Source: Phlebotomus papatasi | Taxonomy: Eukaryota; Arthropoda; Insecta; Diptera; Psychodidae | Direction of reading: 5' to 3' | DNA length: 64,000 bases | Assembly (NCBI RefSeq): GCF_024763615.1 | Contig: NC_077222.1 | Span: forward strand, 102,891,417-102,955,416 | Part shown: positions 23,812 to 34,054 of the stretch, piece after piece | Numbering within the stretch: position 1 is the stretch's first letter | How the letters are laid out: each line of letters begins with the position of its first letter | The notes under the pieces: model-generated | Database searches by the model: none | Told to the model about the DNA's origin: nothing | The model's input: only the letters and a program-made list of their open reading frames with translations | Made by a program: the position numbers and the translations under genes

Positions 23812-24022
23812 GGGAAGCGCTAGAGAAATCGAGATCGAGACTGAAGGTCGGATCGTCACCCCGAAATAACATGATTTCTTGAAAATTTCTTGCCGCTTTT
23901 TACAAACTATCTTTCGCATTTTGCATTAAACAATTGTATATAATTAATAATAATTTTGAAAAAAGAACATTTTATTTGGGGTGACGATCCGATCTTCAGT
24001 GTCGATCATTTTAGTACTGCCC
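23812..24022. mobile_element. MITE with GGG..CCC ends, ~211 bp
   Basis: ACTGAAGGTCGGATCGTCACC (first 20 bases from 23850) faces GGTGACGATCCGATCTTCAG at about 23981-24000. The outer ends are GGGAAGCGCTA and TAGTACTGCCC. Flanking triplets TAA and TCA do not match perfectly, so the duplication is unproven. Confidence 0.6.
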
Positions 24023-26057
24023 TCATAAAAACCATTAATAAGCATTTAATTTAGCAAAAGTTTATGATATTCATTCCTAACCAAGATTTTTTATCAACTG
24101 ATTTTTCAAGGTTCTGTCAATTTGACAGTTTGTTGGTTTGATAATTTCTTGTCACATCTCGGCTAACACAAGGTAAGCTGTTACTAGCGCAATGCTACAA
24201 TTAAAGACATTGTCCATATTCTAAAAACAGGGCTTTGTCCAAGTGCTAAAGATAAGTGCTTAATAAGTACTTAGTAAGTCCTTAATTGAGGCATTTTTTG
24301 GACAAGATCTGATTGCAAAAAGTGGAAATTGGAAATTAGAACCAATCCAATCTGTAAGCCTTTTCATTAAAGCTTATTTCGAAAAACATCTTAAATCTAT
24401 CTCGAGTAACTCTAAAGAAGTATATTTCTGTGAAATCGTCTTCTTTTTATTGAGTTAATCAGTTAATTGAGAAAAAAAAGAGCAATCTCGGAGAATTTCT
24501 AGAGTGAAACCCTGAGATTAGCATCATTCAGTTCCAGTGTGTGTGGTTAGTATCAATTTCATAAGAATCACAGATTGCGCGGCATCTCGAGAGATTGCAG
24601 TAATACAAAGTATATATCGCGCTTTCGAGACAAACCGGTTGTTCAATCCAATTTTCATCTCCTCACCCATCAGCCCAACACTCCCCTGACAAATGATTCT
24701 TGGGCATGGGAAAAATTCTCAATAAACATTCAAATAAGATGCTATTTTTCTTGTTCACGTGGAAACCTTGACTATTTTCCCATTCAAAACTATTTTTTTG
24801 TTTTTGTAAATAATGGAAGTGAAAATTGCGAAAATATTTAATTAAGACAAAAGCTTGTGCAAATAGCACCTTTTGTGTGAAAGAACAAGAAAAAAATGTG
24901 TCGCAAAATTGAGTGAAAATTTGCTAAATTGTTGAACTTGTGTGATTCACAGAGTTTCCAATCGATAAAATATTGAGCTTATCAACGAGTCACCGACAAA
25001 ACTGAACTCTCTTTCTGTGAAGGTTTGCTGGGGTAGAAAAAAAATATATATACAACAGATAAATTGCGAAATTGACAATTTTATGGCATTACTGTGTAAA
25101 TTGCCGTACTGGAATCAATTCAGTTGATTTTAAACAAGAATCTTATGAGTGCTAAAGCGATAGCGGTTGATGAAAATAAACTCAGAATAACGCTTTTTGT
25201 AAAATAAATGTGTCGAAGGTTTTTTTGCGTAAATATTTGGGGTTTTCAAATCGAAAAGATACTCTCGAGAGAGTGAAAATTTAAAAAATAAAAGTAAAAT
25301 TTAAGATTTTAAAAACTATTTTTGCATTCGAATATCTCGATATTTCTTTGTTTTACGATACTTTTTTTCAAAAACGAAAAAAAAACAATAAAAACGCGTT
25401 TTTTTACGCAAATTGAATAAATAAAAAAAGTATAAGATATTATTTTTAAAAACTAAGAATAACAGAAAAACTTTAGCAACAAATTTAATTTTATTATAAA
25501 TATTAAGTTTAAGAGCCAAGAAATTTGAAACATTTTGTAATAAAATTTAGAGTTCTAAAGTTTTTTTTGTAATTTTTTATTAAAATTCAGGAAGCAAAAC
25601 AATTTATTGCTTAAAATATTTAGTAAATTTAAGAGATCTTCCTCAAATTTCTCTATATAATTTTATTCATTTCAAATCAAAATTTTTAATATTTCTATTT
25701 TTCAAAGTAAAAAAAATAATATTGAAATAATCCATTCAATATTGAAAATTTTATAAATTAGAAATCTATGACACTTTCATTTTAATTATCAAGAATAATG
25801 TTAAAATGGCTATCATTATGAAAACACATTTGTTGTAAAGATAAAGAAAACTAATCTTTAGCAGACGTAGTAGAGGACTAAATTTTCTATGAAAATATTG
25901 TCGCTTGCATCATCAATTGTCGTAACTTGTTCAGCCCGTAAATGAGCGATTCTCGTAATTTAATAGATAAAGTTTCTACGAATTGATAATTTAGGGGACG
26001 AGTAAGTTAGGACAATTTCCTGATTCAAGCGACAATGGTAAAAATAAAATGATTTAA
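24023..26057. other. AT-rich DNA without recognised genes
   Basis: It contains an AAGTACTTA cluster (24245-24292) and a GTCAATTTGAC hairpin (24116-24128). 25250-25800 is almost pure A/T. No exon found. Confidence 0.4.
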
Positions 26058-26374
26058 AGGTAAATGGATCTTTATTTGCACAAAAAGACGTTGATGTTCG
26101 AAGAATTCAAACTCAATTAGAATTTTCATACTGAATTTTTTCGAACATGGTGGGGAAAATTTATGTAATAACACACTAAAAAGTTAACAATAATAAAAAT
26201 CGTTGTGTTGTGTTTTTCCTCACAACAATGTGAAGACAAGAGAGACACATTTTGACAATTGAGGACTACGAAATTCGAACAGGATAAATCTCAGCCACCT
26301 TGCGGAATTATCAAGAAGTAAGAATGTCTCTTTCTTGGCTTTTCAAATAGAGCTTCGAATTTTTCAAACTCTGA
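26058..26374 (-). repeat. Dispersed repeat family B, copy 2 (inverted)
   Basis: This is the reverse complement of 655-1012 over nearly its whole length, with scattered substitutions and small indels. The boundaries agree in the two copies, so it is a discrete mobile or satellite unit of about 320-360 bp of unknown class. Confidence 0.7.
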
Positions 26375-26625
26375 ATGGTAAGATTAGGATAATTTGTTAA
26401 GTCGGACAGGGCTAAAAGTCGGACACACCGAAAGTCGGGCTATGAAAAGCGCTTCCTCGTACAAATTTTTGTGAATCTGAGCTCTCCCTTGGGTGTTCGA
26501 TTTTCCAAATTTTACCTTACGCAAATTAAATATTTCTTTTATTTACGAAAGTCCATAATTGAGTGAATAAAAATGCCAGAAAGAATTCCAAGTCTGTGTA
26601 AATTTTTGAAAATGGCAATATTGTA

Positions 26626-26835
26626 GAGAAAAATCCGATGCCTTCGGACGACTTCAGCTTCGAGCAATCCATGTTTTTTTCAAAACGTTTTTAATGAATT
26701 TGACGCATTTTAAAATTATAATTCAATACCTCAAATTTCCTGAAAATACCTATTGCATTGGTCAAATCCATTGAAAACATGGAAAAAAATTGAATGTTCG
26801 AAGCTTGAGTCGTCCGAAGGTAGAGCGCCTTCCCC
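26626..26835. mobile_element. TA-flanked MITE, 210 bp
   Basis: CCTTCGGACGACT...GCTTCGA near 26642 is mirrored by TCGAAGCTTGAGTCGTCCGA near 26800, and CATGTTTTTTTC by GAAAACATGG. TA lies at 26624-26625 and 26836-26837. The right end is GGGGAAGGCG (inverted); the left end has decayed to GAGAAAAAT. Confidence 0.65.
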
Positions 26836-26955
26836 TATAATATTTTAATCACTTCAATTTTGTTACATTTTGCCCCAGGTTCCCTTAGTGTCTTGGATAA
26901 AAAAAATGGTGTGTTGTATGAGACATTTAGAATTGTCAATGGTTAGATTTCTGTA

Positions 26956-27400
26956 GGGGGATTCTGTAACAATATGACAATGTCATATGATCAATTTTCG
27001 TAGAATTCCGGATCATGACAACATTAAAGCGCAGTGAGCATTGAATAGCCATTGGAAGGAACTCCATGAAGCTTTTAGTAATCAATAAAAATCTGGAGTG
27101 ACATAACTTGTTTTCGATACTATCGACTGTCGATTCTGAAAAATTTAAACGATAGCTGCACTTCCTATAACTAATACAGATATTTATTTACAGTCACATT
27201 TTTTCAAGAATGTCACAATAAATAAATGATCCATCAATGCATAAAAAGTCGACGTTCAGTTAATCTAATAGAGATTTATCGATACTATCGATTCGATAAT
27301 GTCGAAAAGTTATCATTCCACTCCTGATTTTCGATTGATTACCGCTTAAATATTTTTAAATTTGTCACATGACATTGTCATACTGTAACAGAATTACCCC
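26956..27400. mobile_element. MITE with GGGGATTCTGTAACA ends, ~445 bp
   Basis: ATTCTGTAACAATATGACAA with TGTCATATGA at the left is inverted at the right as GACATTGTCATACTGTAACA. Inside, two TCGATACTATCGA palindromes occur at about 27116 and 27287. The target duplication is not clear. Confidence 0.65.
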
Positions 27401-28188
27401 ACTGGATTCCATACATTCTAATATCTTATAGACTTCTTATAAGCAATGAGCGGAAGGAAAATGCTTCTAAGGAGCTAGCCTTGTTATATTCCAATTTGTC
27501 AAATTGTCAAATTACTGTCAAAAGTGACAGATCTGTCTAAATAAATGTCACAGTCTATCAGTGTAACTGAAAATCCTGTTTCAAGAATCGCTAAACATTG
27601 AATTAACCAAGAAAACTGTTAAAATATGCAAATATTTTGCTTTTTTGTAAATTATGTGTCACGCAAGAGGAGTATCTTGTCTGGTGGATCTCTCGATCTC
27701 GAGTCACAGAGTTTATCTAACGTTTTATTCTGCTTATTAAAAATGATGAATAAATTCTGCGAAATGACTCATGCTTAGCATCTGCTGCCAGAAACTTGGG
27801 GACCAATTATCTCGAAAGATCCCCGGAAAAAACAGATAATTTCCTCCCAGGGATTTCCTGCATTTTCCCAAAATATTATTTGAATTTCTTTGAGATAAAA
27901 GTGGGCAGAATGTACGATAAGAATCCACAAAAACTACCGAGGCCTTTGGGAACTTTTATGGGGAATGTTTGAGAATATAAAAATTCTGTTCTTGCCAAGA
28001 GCGACATTGGAACAAAGAGACAGAGATTAAAGACCTTTCAAGAAGAAGCCCACGAGTCATCATTCGTCTTCCGTGCCCACATGGAGTGCCTCGCCCGATG
28101 GAGAGCACTTTGGGTGGATGAGCCCCAATTTTGGGCGACAAGACTATTATGTAATTCTTTTTTTTTTGAGAAGAAGAAAAGCTCTTAC

Positions 28189-28251
28189 CTTCAGCGTAAT
28201 AACATTTCCCTCTTGTGCTGCATTGAAGACATAAACTTCTTTGTAATCCAT
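28189..28251 (-). CDS. First coding exon of an unidentified minus-strand gene (possible ankyrin-repeat protein)
   Basis: Read on the minus strand, an ATG at 28251-28249 in a good context (GCC before, G after) opens 21 codons. They begin MDYKEVYVF and end in ITLK, then meet a canonical donor (AAG|GTAAGA) in phase 0. The stretch N-A-A-x-E-G-N-x-x-x-L-K resembles the first helix pair of an ankyrin repeat (AA..GN...L+), so an ankyrin-repeat protein is possible, but one partial repeat is weak evidence. A second in-frame ATG lies 8 codons upstream (28275), directly preceded by an in-frame TGA; it would add MPRATTTA. I prefer the downstream ATG because its context is stronger. GA-rich leader DNA and a TCAGTC initiator lie upstream. 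No second exon is visible down to position 1, so the first intron is either at least 28 kb or the later exons are too short to see. Exon call fairly sure; function uncertain. Confidence 0.6.
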
Positions 28252-28932
28252 GGCAGTTGTTGTTGCACGAGGCATTCACCTAAATTCCACCTTCACCTTA
28301 CACAACCTCTCTAAGGGGGGCTCCTCTTCTTGCCAAGAAACCTGTACCGTGTGCTATCTTCCTGACCAAAAGCCCCTCACTAATTCACAATCACTTTTTC
28401 ACCACAGAAACCGAAAAAAACCAAACAATATTTTTTGCAGAAAGCTTAGGAAAATCACTGGGCGCGCTTTGGGGATTCAGGAGGAGCATCCGGAGGGATG
28501 CATTATCGATTATTTGCCCAGAAATGTCCCTTGTTTTTCCACGAATTTTAACGTTTCACAGAAGACGTCTGACGGATGCTTTTGTTCAGGGCGAGAGCCT
28601 TCTATATCTGTCCTTTTCACTGTCCTGTTTCCTGGGCCAACTTCTCTCTCGCTCTCTCTCTTCTCGCTCGGGAGCCCCAAAGGTGCAGGCGAGACACAAG
28701 AGGCAGCAGAAAAAAACTCACAATCGCGACGCTTTTTTTCCACAAAACAAACTCCACACAAGGATCGTTTCCTGCTGCAGAAAAGTCCACTAATCAATTT
28801 CTCACTATTTTGGTGCAACTTGAGGACTAATTAAGGGACTTTTCTGCCAAGAGACTTCAAGAGTTTTCAACTTAGCTCAGCGGGGAGACTAGTTTTTCTC
28901 GGTGTTGTTTGCTGTAGCGATGGTGAGCGACT
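28252..28932 (-). other. Probable 5' leader and promoter-proximal region of the minus-strand gene
   Basis: This stretch lies between a minus-strand TCAGTC initiator match (28934-28929, A+1 at 28932) and the ATG at 28251. It is less AT-rich than its surroundings and carries runs of CT/GA dinucleotides near 28645-28675, as seen in GAGA-factor-bound insect promoters. No match to the DPE consensus is seen at +28. Whether a leader intron exists cannot be told. Long open frames crossing it on either strand have no coding character. Confidence 0.4.
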
Positions 28933-28934
28933 GA
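28929..28934 (-). promoter_or_regulatory. Candidate initiator (TCAGTC) of the minus-strand gene
   Basis: The plus strand reads GACTGA, giving TCAGTC on the minus strand, which matches the insect Inr consensus TCAKTY. It sits 0.68 kb upstream of the ATG and next to a GA-rich tract (28949-28985). There is no TATA box at -30 and no clear DPE, so this is a positional and single-motif inference. Confidence 0.3.
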
Positions 28935-29216
28935 AGTTTGGTGTTCTCTCTCTCCGCGATTTCATTTCAAAATTGAGAGAGAATTGACAGCATTTGCGCG
29001 ACCCAGTGGACCATCCGCTCTTGTCGCTATCCATTACAAATATTACAGTGTCGTATGCTCTATTTGCATGACACATAACATCATATCTCTAGTGCTGATT
29101 ATAACTCAACAAAAAAATCAAAATATTAATTTTTTTTCGTTTCGAAAATTTTTAGCAGTTTCCCACCCGGCAATTTCTGCAGAATTTACCACAGCATTTC
29201 TATAAAAAATTTAACC

Positions 29217-30054
29217 CTTTAAGGACAATTGGAACACCGGTGTCCCATAAAGAAAATAATTTTTCCTGACTATCCAAAGCTATTTTTTTCTTATGTCTGT
29301 ACATAATTGTAAAGTAGAAGGTTGAAGGCATCTACAATATTTTTTGCAAGTCTCTAGTTATTTGCTATGTAGTAAATATTAATAAAACCGAAAGCTAGCA
29401 TTGCACCCAATCTTTCTTATCAGCACAGTAAATTAGCTCTGTCTCAACTTGTCATCAAGAACTTCCGATCGAGAATTATTTAAAATCCACCGATTTTTTA
29501 TTTACCTATATCACCTATACCAGGCCTGAGGTCGTTTAAAACTCGTATAACATCGGAAATTTTGGACTGAAATGCCATTCAGCCGTATTGGTAACACTAT
29601 ACGCTCGTTCACGATGCCTCGATAAATATTTTTTGCAAGTCTCTAGTTATTTACTATGTAGTAAATATTTATGATAAAAGATGGCGAATTTTTAAATTGT
29701 CAAATTCATAATTGATTTTATTTATTTTTTATACTCCAGATTTTTTTTAAGCAAAACACTTTTGGCAATAAAAACTACAATACTCATACGTAATATTTTT
29801 CATTAAAGCGAAAAATATTATTCACTGGTATTGTCAGAAAAATTACTTAAATTTTTGGGCTCTTTTTCTGCCTATCATTCATAGAAGCACAAAATACACC
29901 GAATCAGACTCTGTTGGACTTTCCAAGGTTATTTATGAGACTTATTTTATATTTATTATTAAACTGAAAATAGGGTAATATCATTGATTATGTTTCTCAG
30001 TTTAATTTTTATTGTTGATTTTCAGTCCGTAAAAAGTGTCTCGTCGTTACAGGG
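29217..30054. mobile_element. piggyBac-like non-autonomous element, 838 bp
   Basis: TTAA flanks both sides (29213-29216 and 30055-30058). The left end is CCCTTTAAGGAC and the inverted right end CCCTGTAACGAC (9 of 12 identical). TTAA target sites and CCC-starting TIRs are the piggyBac signature. There is no transposase frame. A 45-bp direct repeat (29336-29380 and 29625-29669, one mismatch) lies inside. Confidence 0.65.
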
Positions 30055-30159
30055 TTAACGCAAGGTACGTAACGTAGAACTTAAGAATTAACACAACAAA
30101 TCATAGAAAATTTTTCTATCAGATACGCCGCATCAGAAGGGAAATTTTTCCGATCACCA

Positions 30160-30633
30160 ATCACTGCTCAGTTGGGGTTGTTACTCTGAGGGGTGCTATA
30201 ACGGCTAACCTCAGAGGCATAGTATCGCTAGACACCGCTAATGGATGGAGTGGTGAGCGCCCGAAGGATTATCCGAAGGCGAATATGAATCGGCTCCTCA
30301 GTCGGACTTCAACCCTGAAGATATGAGGACGTCTGATTAGTGGCTCTTGCAATGGTGCCATAGGGGCTCTTTTCCGGGCGGCTAGCGAGGAAGGGTGCTC
30401 CAACATGTTCCGGTGTGGAAGTATGTAGCAAAATGGCCTTCCTCTCAGTGGAAATGCTTTTTTCCATATTCCCAGAATTTCTGGGCAAATGCGATGCCAT
30501 TTTATTATGTTGTCGCACAAGTGAAAATGTCTTTATCTACACATTTAGATCTTTACATTTGCATCAGGCGGGACTCGAACTCACAACACTGTGAGTCGAG
30601 CTGGGAATCTATCCATCCAGGAGCCAACGGTCT
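30160..30633 (-). mobile_element. Long tRNA-headed SINE-like element
   Basis: On the minus strand a box A (TGGCTCCTGGATGGATAGA, 30626-30608) and a box B (GAGTTCGAGTCCC, 30582-30570) are correctly spaced. The downstream GC-richer body to about 30160 includes GCACCCTTCCTCGCTAGC, a module also found at 14769-14790. The length of about 470 bp is long for a SINE. The ends are uncertain, and it could be a tRNA-like head fused to another retroelement tail. Confidence 0.5.
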
Positions 30634-30676
30634 TGAGCTTGCCTATTGCGTCACTAAAAGATCACCAGCCTTCTAG

Positions 30677-30745
30677 TGAAAAGTGGGACACCTTTGATTT
30701 GGGGTACCTTTGAAATAGGGCTTTTTCTTTTATTTTTAAACGGAA
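30677..30745 (+). mobile_element. Fragment of the 147-bp MITE family
   Basis: It shares AAAAGTGGGA, GGGGYWCCTTTGAAATAGGG and the CTTTTTCTYYTATTTTTAAA block with 19130-19190; the right arm is absent. Confidence 0.55.
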
Positions 30746-31213
30746 CAGAATTTTACTATGAAAATTTTGCTCGATAAAACAATTGTGAAGCTAAATCACA
30801 TTATGATAAGTCTGAATTCCTTTTAAAAATGGAAGAAAAATACCAAATTTCAAATGTCTTTATTGGTCAGCGGTAACCCGACTGTCCTTAAGAGTGTAAA
30901 ACGTAGAATTGGACTATCAACGAATTTTTAGATGAAAAAGAACATTATAAGCGTTATAAGCACTAAAAACAAAAAAAATCTAATTTAAATATGTGGTAGA
31001 TACGACTAGTGATCCGGGTTTTTCTGTCATCTTATCCGGTGAAGTCGGTTTTGAAGTCGGCGGCAAACGCAAAAAATGAAGTTTGATAATAAATTATTAT
31101 TTTTATTAATATTATAAAAACATTTACTAAGTAATTTCCTAAATTTGAGCAAACACAAACACATATTTGTTTTTTTTTCTTTTCTTTCTTTTATCTTTAA
31201 CCTATTTTTATTA

Positions 31214-31470
31214 AGGGGCATTCAATGGGTCGAGTGGTAGAGCACTCGCACTATGATGCAAGTGTCACGGGTTCGAATCCCTTTAGGTCACCAGGAATTT
31301 TCTGGTGTTAAAGCGAATTTCATTCAGTGAGCATCACTGCACTTGATTGCAAGGGCACGGGACTGACAACCCCATATCTGTATAAGAAAAACTAATAATA
31401 ATGGATGTCCCGAACTCCCCTTGTGGGAAGGCCTAGTTCCTCTATGGAATGTTGCCCACATTATTATTTA
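31214..31470 (+). mobile_element. tRNA-derived SINE with perfect 12-bp target duplication
   Basis: The head carries a box A (GGGTCGAGTGGTAGAGC) and a perfect box B (GGTTCGAATCC at about 31270-31280). The body runs to a tail of ATT units (CATTATTATTTA). CTATTTTTATTA flanks the unit on both sides (31202-31213 and 31471-31482), the expected target-primed insertion footprint. It interrupts sequence whose outer parts (31014-31028 and 31492-31508) are weakly inverted copies of GATCCGGGTTTTT, so it may lie inside an older foldback. The 5' acceptor half does not pair, so it is not a functional tRNA gene. Confidence 0.8.
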
Positions 31471-31482
31471 CTATTTTTATTA

Positions 31483-32668
31483 GGGTAATATAAAAAACCC
31501 AGATCCACCAATTGATCAACGTTTTTTTTTTTTGTTAAAAATTCACAGAAGAGTAGCTCATGGAAGATATGTATTGTGCTGCTTGTGCTTATGCCCAAGG
31601 ACCTTGGAATCCAGGAAGTGCAGGCTCACGGGAAAACAGAAGGTATTTCTCCAAGACCTGTGGAAGTTGCGATTAAGTAAATTGAGTGAGAATGATGAGA
31701 ATAAAGCACAAACATCTACTATTTGCCCGCTATTTCTTTTGGGAAGTGGCTTTCAACATCTAATAAATTTGTGGAAATCTGGGCAGACCAGAAGGTTTCT
31801 TGAACATTTACAAGATAATCCTAATAAATAAATAATCAAGAGAAATAAATAAGAACCCTTTTGCTCTGACCACTATTATTGCGCACGAAATTGGTTCCAC
31901 GGCGACAATATTTTGTGTAAAGGCGTTTTTATAATTTCTTCGAAATAAGTCTACTGCGGGGACTGCGGGTAATGCAAATTTTCAGGATACATAATGACAT
32001 TTGACGTTTTATTTAAGTCCTCAAAATGTTGATAAGCCCGGAACTCCCTGTGCTGTACAGTAAAACATAATAAAAAAAAATAGATAACTAAGTTTAGAAA
32101 AAATCTCAGCCTTTTCTCTTATTTCTGAATTTGATTTATCCACCTTGTCCTAGGTTTGCCTCGAGTTCGACGCCTTCTCACAATGCAATGGCTTGCGTGG
32201 CTTTCCTGGGGATTTTTTTTGCTTAACTTTCCTGGGGAATCTTTTGCCTTTTCTCTAATTGGTCTAATTTTAAAACTATTTTATCATATTTTAATTATTG
32301 ACTATCTGTTGACTTACGCTAATTTATAATTTATTTACAGTAAAATTGTGTACAAAAAGTTCGATGATTATTTTAAGTGATTTTTAGTTTTTATCTCGTA
32401 ACTTTTGCAGGACTAACTTAATCAATGTTTATGCATACAATGATATCAAATTTTTATACTACAGTAAACTTACAATAGTCATCCGATAATTTTTTTTTTT
32501 TTTTTTTACAAATTCAAGTGTTACAAAAAATTTATCAGAAATAAGCAAATATTTAATTAAATTTGTTTTCCTTACCACTAGACTGGAGTTGCGAATTACG
32601 GAATATGTTTTCCGTAATATATTTGTAATGTGTTCCTAGCCCGCTGAGTTGACAATCAAATGCGGTCA
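31483..32668. other. Intergenic DNA upstream of the plus-strand promoter
   Basis: A 100-codon frame at 31532-31831 ends next to AATAAATAAATAA but has no recognisable domain. CTTTCCTGGGGA is duplicated near 32200 and 32229. Nothing else is supported. Confidence 0.4.
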
Positions 32669-32726
32669 GCCATATTTTTATGGCGCTCAAAAATCCACCA
32701 TACTGTCATCGCCATAATTTTATGGC
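32669..32726 (+). promoter_or_regulatory. Paired palindromic elements upstream of the Inr/DPE promoter
   Basis: Two 16-bp inverted repeats, GCCATATTTTTATGGC (32669-32684) and GCCATAATTTTATGGC (32711-32726), share GCCATA/TATGGC arms around a 4-bp AT centre. Their starts are 42 bp apart, about four helical turns, and they lie about 58 to 115 bp upstream of the predicted start site. Each contains TTTATGG, which resembles Caudal/posterior-Hox-type cores, but the symmetric form suggests a dimeric binder. The protein is unknown. Confidence 0.4.
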
Positions 32727-32781
32727 ACTGGAAATTCACCGCGTTTCTTCCAATTTCCCCACCATCAACGTCACTTGAGTT

Positions 32782-32815
32782 TCAGTCGATGTTTTGAGTT
32801 CGTCGAGAGAGGTTG
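32782..32815 (+). promoter_or_regulatory. Inr + DPE core promoter of the plus-strand gene, start site near 32784
   Basis: TCAGTC at 32782-32787 is a perfect insect initiator, with A+1 at 32784. GGTTG lies at 32811-32815, exactly +28 to +32, and matches the DPE consensus RGWYV at all five positions. This spacing is the one functional Inr/DPE promoters require. There is no TATA box at -30. The region downstream turns GA-rich and leads into the long 5' leader. Motifs and spacing are seen directly; use in vivo is inferred. Confidence 0.65.
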
Positions 32816-34018
32816 TCCGTGTTGAATCATCTCAGATTTATTCTCTTCAATCAAGTCTACCGCAAATTCTCTTCAACCGAGAACATTGTGTTTGCATTCT
32901 CTGATCATTTCCCCAGCAGTTTTCCTGTGAAAATATCCCAATCATTGAAAAATTGGTGAAAATTTTGTGGATTTTGGCGCCGAGACTTTTTTTTTTGAAG
33001 TGACAGCGGCGATGTGAAAAGTCGCTCTCTCGTGAGCACAAGTGTGAGAGAGTGGAGTGTTTTGTGGAGTGGATTTGGTGGGTGAAAATGGTAGAGAAAT
33101 CACCGTGAAGGGTGGAAAAGTGATTGAATTGTGTGCAAAGAACCCCATAAAGTTGGTAAAAGGGGAGATTTTTTGGTGTTTTTCTTGGTGAATTTGGCTA
33201 AAAAATTGGCTGAGAGAATTCTCTCGCGCATTGGAAATTTGTTGGATGACAGCTGCTCAAGTTGGAAGTGAGAGTGAGACAGAGAGCTGAGAAATTCTGT
33301 GTTTGTGAGTGAGATAGACAGACGACGCGCGTAACAAAGAGAGATTGACGATTAGAGTTTCTCTCTCACGCAACCATCTTGAATGCCCCCCACCACCAAA
33401 ACTCTTCTCAAACAATCAAATGGGCTTTTCCCCAATTTTCCCCTGGTCAGCAATTAATACCGAATTAATTGAATCAAATTCTCTCTCTCTGGGGCAAATT
33501 CTCTCTTTGTTCGTGTGTATGTTTTCAATTAATTGAGTACACTTGTGAGAGAGAAAGAGGGGGATTTTTTCGTAAAAAGGAACACAGAGAGGGAGAGAGA
33601 GTGGCGCCGCCTAGAGAAAATTCATAAATTTTTTTTTCTGTGAGAGACTTTCCGAAGAGACAAGAGTGAGAGGGCGATTGTGAGGGAAAAGGATAGAGAT
33701 AGAAAATATATCGCGCGCGATTTTAATTTTTTTCATAAAAAACGTCATTTTAATCAGTTGGCGGGTGTTCTTTTTCAAAATAAAATTTAAAATAAAATTG
33801 CTCTAAAAGACAAGTGACTAAGAAAAAAGTGTTTTTTGCGCTCTTTTGAGGATATCAGTGATTTCTTGTGCATCTCCGGATGCCAATTAAATGGTCAAAT
33901 TGGCAATTTTGAGTGTTGCCGCGTGAAGAAGAAGAGCCACAACCAACGAAGGAGCTGAAAGAAAACGAGTTTGCCGCCAAGAAAACAGATAAAAACACCT
34001 TGATTTAAGCAATTAGTC
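32784..34018 (+). other. Long 5' leader of the plus-strand gene
   Basis: This is the DNA between the Inr and the ATG, about 1.2 kb. It is rich in GAGAGA/CTCTCT runs (for example 33278-33345, 33480-33510 and 33580-33720), typical of paused developmental-gene promoters in insects. An in-frame TGA at 34001-34003 precedes the start codon, so the reading frame does not extend further upstream. A leader intron cannot be excluded. Confidence 0.45.
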
Positions 34019-34054
34019 ATGTATCCGACACCGGCTCGACATCCACCAGCAGCG
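34019..34054 (+). CDS. First coding exon of an unidentified plus-strand gene
   Basis: ATG at 34019 is followed by 12 codons, MYPTPARHPPAA, ending exactly at a perfect donor (GCG|GTAAGT, 34055-34060) in phase 0. The peptide is proline/alanine-rich and without a fold, as in the unstructured N-termini of many regulatory proteins. An in-frame TGA lies six codons upstream, so this is the first ATG of the frame, although its context (AGTC before, T after) is weak. Codons are GC-rich (CCG, GCG, CCG) compared with the surrounding DNA. The architecture of a long GA-rich leader, tiny first coding exon and very long first intron is usual for developmental regulators in insects, but I do not recognise the protein. 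No downstream exon was found in the next 30 kb. Confidence 0.55.

Larger units (their letters stand above)
1..28188 (-). other. Inferred first intron of the minus-strand gene (transposon- and satellite-rich)
   Basis: The GTAAGA donor at 28188-28183 opens an intron running toward lower coordinates. No acceptor followed by a convincing coding exon was found before the window edge. The interval may therefore be one long intron or may also hold intergenic DNA beyond the gene. It contains the repeats listed separately. This is an inference from the absence of exons. Confidence 0.35.

Noticed and set aside
24520..24700. Alternative plus-strand promoter (TTCAGTT initiator)
   Set aside because: No DPE or TATA at the required distance and no exon or donor downstream.
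28250..28834. 194-codon plus-strand open frame
   Set aside because: It lies antisense to the inferred leader of the minus-strand gene and overlaps its start codon; low-complexity translation without recognisable domains.
31214..31290. Functional tRNA gene
   Set aside because: Boxes A and B are good but the acceptor stem does not pair and a SINE body with target duplication follows.
31532..31831. 100-codon frame ending near AATAAATAAATAA, possibly a processed pseudogene
   Set aside because: No recognisable protein family, no target duplication and no clear upstream boundary; the AATAAA run is common in AT-rich DNA.
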